This document shows, in pieces, positions 5,825 through 10,880 of a stretch of 10,880 nucleotides of DNA. Position numbers and translations under genes: made by a program. The stretch's first letter is position 1. Each line of letters begins with the position of its first letter. The notes beneath the pieces are model-generated. The model saw only the letters and a program-made list of their open reading frames with translations, ran no database searches and was not told the DNA's origin. The stretch lies in assembly GCA_002427325.1 (NCBI GenBank), contig DIQS01000011.1, positions 34,297 to 45,176 on the forward strand, given 5' to 3'. This DNA comes from Cloacimonetes bacterium UBA5456 (GTDB taxonomy: Bacteria; Cloacimonadota; Cloacimonadia; Cloacimonadales; Cloacimonadaceae).

Positions 5825-7237
5825 ATGGAGAAAAAAGAAAAAGACAGCTCTTTGATCTATGAAAGGAAGAACTTCTGGAAAGAAACTCCGAAAGCAGAAC
5901 AAAAAGCTGCTATGGATTACGCAACAGGCTTCAAAAGCTTTCTCGATGCGGCAAAAACCGAAAGAGAAAGTGTGAAATGGATTGTTGAAGAACTTCAAAA
6001 AAACAAGTTTGTGGAATTGGGCGGTAGTAAAGGATCCAAAAAGGTTTATGGCATCTTCAGAGGCAAAACGATGGCTATTGCTATACTCGGTTCCGAGCCC
6101 ATGGTAAATGGTTTTAACATGGTTGCCAGCCATATTGATACGCCCAGAGTTGACCTCAAACAGAATCCGCTTTTTGAGGATGGCCCTTCACAGATGCTCT
6201 GCGCACAAACTCACTACTATGGCGGAATCAAGAAATATCAGTGGGTTTCAACCCCCTTGGCACTGCATGGCGTGGTCATCAAAGCAGACGGTAGCACCGT
6301 GGAAATCAACATCGGCGAAAATGAAGATGATCCCGTCTTTGTTATCCCGGACCTCTTGCCTCATTTGGCACGTAAAGAGCAGATGGGTAAAACAATAGGC
6401 GAAGCAATCAGTGCAGCGCATATGAAACTCATCTTCAGCGGAAAAGTAGAGCCCAAAACCGAAGAAAAGGAAGCTGCAAAACTCTATGCCCTGCAAATCC
6501 TTAATGAATGCTATGGTATCAAAGAGGCTGATTTCCTCTCTGCAGAACTCTATCTTGTGCCCGCAGGAAAGGCTCGTGATGCAGGTCTCGATCGTAGTAT
6601 GGTGCTGGGATATGGTCAGGACGACAGAGTTTGTGCATACACTTCTCTGACTGCACTCTTGGCGAATGTGAATGCAAAACCCAAACGCACAATGATCGCC
6701 TATTTCTCGGATAAGGAAGAGGTGGGCAGTCAGGGTGCAACCGGTGCGCATAGCGTTTTCATCCAAGACTTTGTGAGCGATCTCATGGCGCATAAGGGCG
6801 AGTGTAATTCCGCGGCAAACTTGCGTAAAACATTCATCAATTCACAAATCCTGAGTGCGGATGTGTCTGCAGCCATCAATCCAAACTATCCGGGAGTACA
6901 TGAAAAACAAAACGCTGTGATCTTCAATCATGGCATAGGTATCTCAAAATTCACCGGCGCCGGTGGGAAGTCATCTTGCAATGACGCCGACGCTGAATTC
7001 ACCGCAAAAGTCATCAAAATATTTAACGACAACGGTGTGCTATGGCAAATGGGATCTTTAGGCAAAGTGGATGAAGGCGGCGGTGGGACAATCGCTTACA
7101 TCCTGGCAAATCTCGGAGCCAAAGTCATCGACTGTGGAGTGGGACTCATGGGTATGCACTCCCTGTATGAACTCAGCTCAAAAGCAGATGTTTATTCAAC
7201 CTTCAAAGCTTACAAAGCATTTTTAACCTCAAATTAA
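5825..7237 (+). CDS. M18-family metalloaminopeptidase
   Basis: This 470-residue cytosolic peptidase should remove N-terminal residues, possibly acidic ones, from peptides using two metal ions. Motifs fit family M18 (aspartyl aminopeptidase/aminopeptidase I): SHIDTPR with ligand His103, GQDDR with Asp266, DKEEVGSQG with Glu298 and Glu299, DVSAAINPNY with Asp346, and GMHSLYEL with His445. Spacing matches the family metal centre closely. The segment FTGAGGKSSCNDADAEF precedes the last domain, as in relatives. Substrate preference cannot be read from the sequence. A start at 5813 would add four residues; 5825 is chosen for its GGAGA site. The gene begins 21 bases after greA and ends 11 bases before the CpoB-like gene. 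Confidence 0.92.
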   Translation: MEKKEKDSSLIYERKNFWKETPKAEQKAAMDYATGFKSFLDAAKTERESVKWIVEELQKNKFVELGGSKGSKKVYGIFRGKTMAIAILGSEPMVNGFNMVASHIDTPRVDLKQNPLFEDGPSQMLCAQTHYYGGIKKYQWVSTPLALHGVVIKADGSTVEINIGENEDDPVFVIPDLLPHLARKEQMGKTIGEAISAAHMKLIFSGKVEPKTEEKEAAKLYALQILNECYGIKEADFLSAELYLVPAGKARDAGLDRSMVLGYGQDDRVCAYTSLTALLANVNAKPKRTMIAYFSDKEEVGSQGATGAHSVFIQDFVSDLMAHKGECNSAANLRKTFINSQILSADVSAAINPNYPGVHEKQNAVIFNHGIGISKFTGAGGKSSCNDADAEFTAKVIKIFNDNGVLWQMGSLGKVDEGGGGTIAYILANLGAKVIDCGVGLMGMHSLYELSSKADVYSTFKAYKAFLTSN

Positions 7238-7248
7238 GGAGTAGAGTA

Positions 7249-8139
7249 ATGAAAAGGATCTTACCTCTAATGCTGGTTCTATTGCTTTTAACGGCATGCG
7301 CCGGAAATAAAGCAGGATCAGAAGCAACAGCGGTCTTAGGCCAAAAAGAACAGCTTGTTTCAAGTCAAGCTCAGACAAGCATTGATGCCGAAGCAATCGA
7401 CAAGCAGTTGAGACAAAATGAATCCGATATGAAAATGTTGATTCGTGAAAACAGAGAATTGGCAACAACTCTCGAAGAACTCAGCTCGGCTGTCGTGGAA
7501 TCCGACCGTGCAATCGTGAATATGATTCGCAACCTCGAAAACCGTGTGGACAACATGATCGTCAGCGTTCAAGACGGAGCAGACGGAGCGGATGGCAAAC
7601 CTGGCTTTGTCGTTCAAACAACAGCAGGATTAAGCCCCGAACAAAAGCAAGAGATTGAGAATCTCAAGAGTGAAGTGGCATCGCTTCGCAGAGAACTTGC
7701 CAACCTGAAGTCCGAGTATAGAGCCGCACCGGGCTCATCCGGTTCAACCGTCGGTTCTTATGCTACCGGTGAAGAAAACGAATATGAAGCAGCACGCTCT
7801 GAATATGATAAGCGCAATTTCAACACCGCTATCACAAAGCTCGAAGCCTTCAAAAACAAATATCCTTCCAGCAAGCTGGCAAGCAATGCCGTCTATTGGA
7901 AAGGCGAAAGCTATTATGCACAAAATAAGCTCGAGCAAGCCATGCAGGAATTCAGAAGTGTGATCAACAACTATTCCAATGCCCAAAAAGCTGCTGATTC
8001 TCAGCTGAAACTCGGAATGTGCCAACTGCTTCTGGGTAACAATGCTGCAGCCCGTGAAGAACTTAATAAAGTGAAAAGCAACTATCCTAACTACGGGCGC
8101 ATGGATTTGGTAAACAAATATCTCAATCAAGCAAACTAA
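7249..8139 (+). CDS. CpoB/YbgF-like TPR lipoprotein with coiled coil and Gly-X-Y insert
   Basis: This 296-residue envelope protein has a lipoprotein signal peptide: K2 R3, a hydrophobic core, and lipobox LTAC with Cys17. A long coiled coil (about 44-108) is followed by a short collagen-like run with Gly at 110, 113, 116 and 119, a second coiled segment (128-157) and a Gly/Ser linker (160-176). The C-terminal TPR region (177-296) has the YWKGESYYA signature (216-224) of CpoB/YbgF, the periplasmic partner of the Tol-Pal system that coordinates outer-membrane constriction with cell-wall synthesis. Family members trimerise through the N-terminal coiled coil. E. coli CpoB is soluble; this one appears lipid-anchored. 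AAGGAG lies 7 bases before the ATG. tolA/tolB/pal are not in the window, so the role is inferred from fold. A BamD-like lipoprotein lies two genes downstream. Confidence 0.85.
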   Translation: MKRILPLMLVLLLLTACAGNKAGSEATAVLGQKEQLVSSQAQTSIDAEAIDKQLRQNESDMKMLIRENRELATTLEELSSAVVESDRAIVNMIRNLENRVDNMIVSVQDGADGADGKPGFVVQTTAGLSPEQKQEIENLKSEVASLRRELANLKSEYRAAPGSSGSTVGSYATGEENEYEAARSEYDKRNFNTAITKLEAFKNKYPSSKLASNAVYWKGESYYAQNKLEQAMQEFRSVINNYSNAQKAADSQLKLGMCQLLLGNNAAAREELNKVKSNYPNYGRMDLVNKYLNQAN

Positions 8140-8150
8140 GATTAATTAAT

Positions 8151-8696
8151 GTGTTAAAGCGTGTATTGATTACAATCACGATGGTATTTCTGCTTGCCCA
8201 CGTCTCTCTGGCGTGGGCAACAGATGCCAAAGATCAAGCCCAGGTTTTGGCGCTTCGCATCGCCGATCTGCTCACATCCGGTGAAATACACGTTTTGGAC
8301 ATTCGTTGTGGGGAATGGACACCTTCACTCAAGCGAGAACTTAGCTCAGAGCTGCTCAAAAGAGAGTTTGACCTCAGAGAAACTCATTCGCTGGAGAGTT
8401 TTCTGCCCGAAAATGAAAAGGGCGTCTTGGTCCAAGTTGACCTCAATCTCGATTGGCAACAAGTGGAAGAAAAGAACTTCTTTTCCTATACCACGCGCCG
8501 CATTCCCGTTAGCACCTTCGTGGTTAAACAAGTTTCTTTGCCTGAAAATCGTTTACTTAAGCTTGACAGTTTTGAGGCTCTTCTCAACAATGAACCTAAA
8601 CAAAACAGCTCGGCTGTCCGCTTGCGATGGTTTGATCCGCTGATCGCCATCTCTGCCGTGGCGTCGATAGTCTTCTTGCTGTGGACAATGGAATAA
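8151..8696 (+). CDS. Unrecognised exported protein with C-terminal membrane anchor
   Basis: I do not recognise this 181-residue protein. A signal peptide is clear: basic K3 R4, a hydrophobic stretch to about residue 20, and a likely cleavage after AWA (21-23). The mature part (24-158) is mixed alpha/beta, without Cys pairs or a known motif. A short hydrophobic segment at 163-178, after RWFDP, ends three residues before the C-terminus, so the protein is probably anchored there with its bulk in the periplasm. The segment ALRIADLLTSGEIHVLDI followed by a helix and RELSSELL faintly recalls CsgG/LpoB-type folds, but this is weak. The start is GTG with no good ribosome site, 11 bases after the CpoB-like gene; the complete signal peptide supports it over the ATG at 8181. 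The strong hairpin at 8194-8220 lies within the signal-peptide codons. Its place between two TPR lipoproteins suggests an envelope role. Confidence 0.7.
   Translation: MLKRVLITITMVFLLAHVSLAWATDAKDQAQVLALRIADLLTSGEIHVLDIRCGEWTPSLKRELSSELLKREFDLRETHSLESFLPENEKGVLVQVDLNLDWQQVEEKNFFSYTTRRIPVSTFVVKQVSLPENRLLKLDSFEALLNNEPKQNSSAVRLRWFDPLIAISAVASIVFLLWTME
8194..8220. repeat. Perfect 9-bp inverted repeat inside a signal-peptide coding region
   Basis: TTGCCCACG (8194-8202) and CGTGGGCAA (8212-8220) pair perfectly around a 9-base loop. No T-run follows, so it is not a standard terminator. It covers codons about 15-24 of the gene starting at 8151 and could slow translation, stabilise upstream mRNA or be an RNase processing site. 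Chance constrained by coding is also possible. Confidence 0.6.
8563..8591 (+). promoter_or_regulatory. Possible internal promoter ahead of bamD
   Basis: A perfect TTGACA (8563-8568) is followed after 17 bases by AACAAT (8586-8591, 4 of 6). It lies within the coding region of the exported protein and would start RNA about 115 bases before the bamD ATG at 8713. It could give the essential bamD-nadD part of the operon separate expression. Coding constraint makes this a tentative call. Confidence 0.3.
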
Positions 8697-8712
8697 AGGA
8701 AGCAATTACTAA

Positions 8713-9444
8713 ATGAAGCGATATCTATACCTTATCCTTGTGATCGTGATGATCTTCGGCGTTTCTTGCAGTGGCAATAAACCTGAACCTACCGCCGAAC
8801 AAAAGCTTGCAAAGGCTGATGAGTTCTTTGCTCGAGGCAAATATGCAAAAGCTGCCACCATCTATGACGAGATATCTTTCGAAAGGAAATCTGCCGCAAC
8901 TGCCTATGCCACAGTGCGCCTGGCAGATTGCTATTTCCAGCAGAATAAGTTCGTCGATGCGCGACTCAAATATCAACAGTTCATCGATGCTTTTCCAGAT
9001 CATACCAATGTTTCAGATGCCTACTATCGAATTGCCGTCTGCTATTTTGAAGAATCGCTCTCGCCACATCTCGATCAATATGAGACATATCTCGCCATCG
9101 ATGCTTTCGGCAATTTCATCGACAGATATCCCCGAGACCCGCGCTTTGAACAAGCCTTGGAATACATCCGAAAAGCACAGTATAAACTCATTGAAAAGAA
9201 TTATCTGAATGGGTATATCTATTATAAAATGAAGGACTATAGCGCTGCTTTGATGTATTTTGAAGAAGTGACAGAACTGGGGAATATCGATGAGCTTGAT
9301 TGCAAATCGCTATACTATTCAGCGCTGCTTTATCGCCATCAAAACAACACAGAGGAAGCGCAAAAGAAGTATCAAATATTGGCAAGCCGATACCCTAATT
9401 CAAAACAGCACCTCAAGCTCAAAAAGAAATTCGAGAAGAAATAA
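8713..9444 (+). CDS. bamD: BamD-like outer-membrane assembly lipoprotein
   Basis: This 243-residue lipoprotein should act in the BAM complex that folds beta-barrel proteins into the outer membrane, facing the periplasm. The signal peptide (K2 R3, hydrophobic 4-17) ends in GVSC with Cys19 as the lipidated residue; Gly at -3 is atypical but tolerated. Five TPR-like units follow: about 30-57, 65-95 (with DARLKYQQFIDAFP), 101-140 (AIDAFGNFIDRYP), 158-186 (YYKMKDYSAALMYFEEV) and 198-229. The FIDAFP and FIDRYP repeat ends and the YYK-M-DYSAAL helix are characteristic of BamD/YfiO. Length matches the family. An unrelated TPR lipoprotein is the main alternative. A GGA ribosome site lies 12 bases upstream, a rather long spacing. 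The nadD gene begins one base after its stop codon. Confidence 0.82.
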   Translation: MKRYLYLILVIVMIFGVSCSGNKPEPTAEQKLAKADEFFARGKYAKAATIYDEISFERKSAATAYATVRLADCYFQQNKFVDARLKYQQFIDAFPDHTNVSDAYYRIAVCYFEESLSPHLDQYETYLAIDAFGNFIDRYPRDPRFEQALEYIRKAQYKLIEKNYLNGYIYYKMKDYSAALMYFEEVTELGNIDELDCKSLYYSALLYRHQNNTEEAQKKYQILASRYPNSKQHLKLKKKFEKK

Positions 9445-9445
9445 G

Positions 9446-10078
9446 ATGAAAAATGTTGAACTCTTGAGGGGCTCCTATGCAATCTTGGGCGGAAGCTTTG
9501 ATCCCGTCCACAATGGACACATCTATCTGGCAAGAGAAGTGCTCGCAAGAACGCCGGTCAGCAAAGTTCTCATGGTGCCGGCATACAAACATAATTTCAA
9601 GAAAAAGACCATATTTTTAGATTATGATCTGCGTTTAGAACTGCTGCAAAAGGCGATTCATAATTGCAATCTGCTCAAGTTTGTGAATCAGCCGGCAGAA
9701 GAGTTTAGCACGCCCATCGAAGTTTGGGATAGTGAAAGAGGGGAAAGCGGCTATACCAGTGACCTCATCCGTAAGCTCAAAGCGCAAATGCCGGAGCAAA
9801 GCTTTGCCTTCATCATAGGGGCGGATAACCTCGAGAAACTACCGCTCTGGCATGACTATCAATGGCTGAAAGAAAACGTCATATTCATCGTCCTACCGCG
9901 TCCAAATGCCATCATTCCCTGTAACATCCTCCCCGAGATCACTCACCACTTTTTGGATATACCCATGTGTGAGATTTCCTCAACCGAGATACGCTCACGC
10001 ATAGCGCGAGGACAAAGCATCACAGATATGGTTGACCCTACTTTAGAAGAACAAATAATCAGGTCGTTTAATGAATAA
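9446..10078 (+). CDS. nadD: Nicotinate-nucleotide adenylyltransferase
   Basis: This 210-residue cytosolic enzyme should transfer AMP from ATP to nicotinate mononucleotide, forming deamido-NAD in NAD synthesis. The nucleotidyltransferase motif GGSFDPVHNGH (15-25) contains the HxGH-type HNGH signature (22-25). SGYTSDLIRKL, FIIGADN and LWHDYQWL follow in family order, and ISSTEIRSRI (177-186) is the ATP-binding ISSTxIR motif near the C-terminus. Length is typical. The frame is also open further upstream into bamD, but the ATG at 9446, one base after the bamD stop, begins immediately before the conserved fold. The ribosome site is weak (AGAAG), so translation is probably coupled to bamD. The last eight bases overlap the next gene. 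Confidence 0.94.
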   Translation: MKNVELLRGSYAILGGSFDPVHNGHIYLAREVLARTPVSKVLMVPAYKHNFKKKTIFLDYDLRLELLQKAIHNCNLLKFVNQPAEEFSTPIEVWDSERGESGYTSDLIRKLKAQMPEQSFAFIIGADNLEKLPLWHDYQWLKENVIFIVLPRPNAIIPCNILPEITHHFLDIPMCEISSTEIRSRIARGQSITDMVDPTLEEQIIRSFNE

Positions 10079-10736
10079 GAAAAGCTTTTTAGATCGTATC
10101 CCGCTCAGCCCTAAGCAGAGCCTCCCCGAAGAATTGGCAAATGCCATCACCCATGGAATTGGCGCCGGACTCTCCATCGCCGCATTGGTGATTCTCGTGG
10201 TCTATGCCGCAAAGATCAGCGATGTCTGGAAGGTCGTATCCTTCAGCATCTATGGCGCAACGATGATCACACTCTTTCTCTCGTCCACGCTTTACCACTC
10301 CTTTCCGCAACCGAAGGTGAAACGCTTTTTTAGGATATTAGACCATTCTTCCATCTTTTTGCTGATAGCGGGAACATATACACCGGTGACGATCGGAGCT
10401 ATGCGCGGCGGTTGGGGTTGGGCTCTTTTTGGCGTCATTTGGGGACTCGCAATCGGCGGGATATTGCTCAAGATCTTTGCCATGGGCAAGCTCAAATGGC
10501 TCTCCACCGTAATCTATCTGCTCATGGGATGGATGGTGATTATCGCCGTGAAGCCGCTCTTGCAGACTGTTCCTCCAGGCTTTTTGACTTGGATGCTCAT
10601 CGGCGGTGCCTGCTTTACATTGGGAATCATCTTCTATGTTGCACGTAAGATGCCTTTTCATCATGCCATCTGGCATCTCTTTGTTTTAGGGGGATGTATC
10701 TGTCACTTCTTTGGCATGTTGGTCTTGATGAAATAG
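10071..10736 (+). CDS. Hemolysin III / PAQR-family seven-helix membrane protein
   Basis: This 221-residue integral membrane protein has about seven hydrophobic helices. Family motifs are NAITHGIG (24-31) after EE, SSTLYH (71-76), DHSSIFLLIAGTYTP (91-105) and HAIWH (198-202). Conserved His76, Asp91, His198 and His202 are the expected metal-site residues of the PAQR/YqfA group. Despite the name hemolysin III, most bacterial members are not proven toxins; a hydrolase or membrane-homeostasis role has been proposed for the superfamily. The ATG overlaps the end of nadD by eight bases, with AGG at 10061-10063, so it is translated from the same message. It is the last gene of the operon in the window. 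Length is standard and no residue of the site is missing. Confidence 0.92.
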   Translation: MNKKSFLDRIPLSPKQSLPEELANAITHGIGAGLSIAALVILVVYAAKISDVWKVVSFSIYGATMITLFLSSTLYHSFPQPKVKRFFRILDHSSIFLLIAGTYTPVTIGAMRGGWGWALFGVIWGLAIGGILLKIFAMGKLKWLSTVIYLLMGWMVIIAVKPLLQTVPPGFLTWMLIGGACFTLGIIFYVARKMPFHHAIWHLFVLGGCICHFFGMLVLMK

Positions 10737-10796
10737 TATCATGCTTGCTTGATTTGCCGACAATTGCAATACTTTTAAAAAGAGGCTCATTTTCAA

Positions 10797-10819
10797 TTAT
10801 AGTGGGTAAGCCACTTTAA
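10797..10819 (+). terminator. Weak hairpin, doubtful terminator of the long operon
   Basis: AGTGG (10801-10805) pairs with CCACT (10811-10815) around a five-base loop. Three more A-T pairs follow beyond a T-T mismatch. No U-run follows, so this is at best a weak or factor-assisted stop. Nothing else in 10737-10880 is recognised; no gene starts there. Confidence 0.18.
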
Positions 10820-10880
10820 GTCGAATGCATTAAGATGTAATACTTTAAACCAAAACACTTTTGTAGCTTCAGTGCAATTT

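Noticed and set aside
6952..6965. Perfect 14-bp GC-rich palindrome in the M18 peptidase gene
   Set aside because: It encodes part of the FTGAGGKSS motif; the Thr-Gly-Ala-Gly codons produce the symmetry and no regulatory context is visible.
7728..7743. Five-bp inverted repeat ACCGG/CCGGT in the CpoB-like gene
   Set aside because: It is short, lies in a Gly/Ser-rich linker-coding region and is expected by chance.
9290..9445. Upstream extension of the nadD frame into bamD
   Set aside because: It lies wholly inside bamD in another frame and is low-complexity basic sequence. Conserved NadD sequence begins just after the ATG at 9446.
10745..10773. Promoter-like TTGCTT-17-AATACT after the last gene
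   Set aside because: It matches only 3 of 6 and 4 of 6 consensus bases, with no reading frame following in the window.

Overview
The window looks like housekeeping and cell-envelope chromosome from a diderm (outer-membrane-bearing) bacterium. The evidence is a BamD-like lipoprotein and a CpoB/YbgF-like lipoprotein in one gene run, both with lipoprotein signal peptides, plus ordinary bacterial signals: AGGAG-type ribosome sites, TTGACA-type promoters and hairpin terminators. No rRNA, tRNA, phage, transposase or CRISPR sequence is visible. The overall flavour recalls deep-branching candidate phyla such as Cloacimonadota, but that is an impression and no marker here proves it.

Layout. Positions 1-396 hold no confident gene. 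They contain an orphan promoter-like site with an overlapping inverted repeat (78-111), a strong terminator (230-264) and the promoter of the first gene (328-356). Positions 397-1728 (+) encode an unusual fusion of an N-terminal VOC/glyoxalase-like domain to a D-2-hydroxyacid dehydrogenase. A bidirectional terminator (1747-1786) separates it from a convergent three-gene minus-strand operon read 4293 to 1805: a DUF1232 membrane protein, an RdgB/HAM1-type NTP pyrophosphatase and a phosphomannomutase/phosphoglucomutase. Divergent promoters lie at 4371-4469.

From 4506 to 10736 eight plus-strand genes run head to tail, with gaps of 21 bases or less and two overlaps, so they are probably one long operon. 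In order they are an AlkD-like HEAT-repeat protein, a GreA-type transcription elongation factor, an M18 aminopeptidase, a CpoB-like lipoprotein, an unrecognised exported and C-terminally anchored protein, a BamD-like lipoprotein, nicotinate-nucleotide adenylyltransferase (NadD) and a hemolysin III/PAQR membrane protein. The middle three (7249-9444) look like an envelope module: two TPR lipoproteins flanking an unknown protein that probably faces the periplasm. The rest are general housekeeping.

No complete novel system is evident. The points most worth a second look are the VOC-dehydrogenase fusion, the AlkD-like protein that appears to have lost its catalytic residues and is coupled to greA, the orphan envelope gene at 8151-8696 with a strong hairpin in its signal-peptide codons, the Gly-X-Y insert in the CpoB-like lipoprotein, and the orphan promoter-terminator unit at the left edge.
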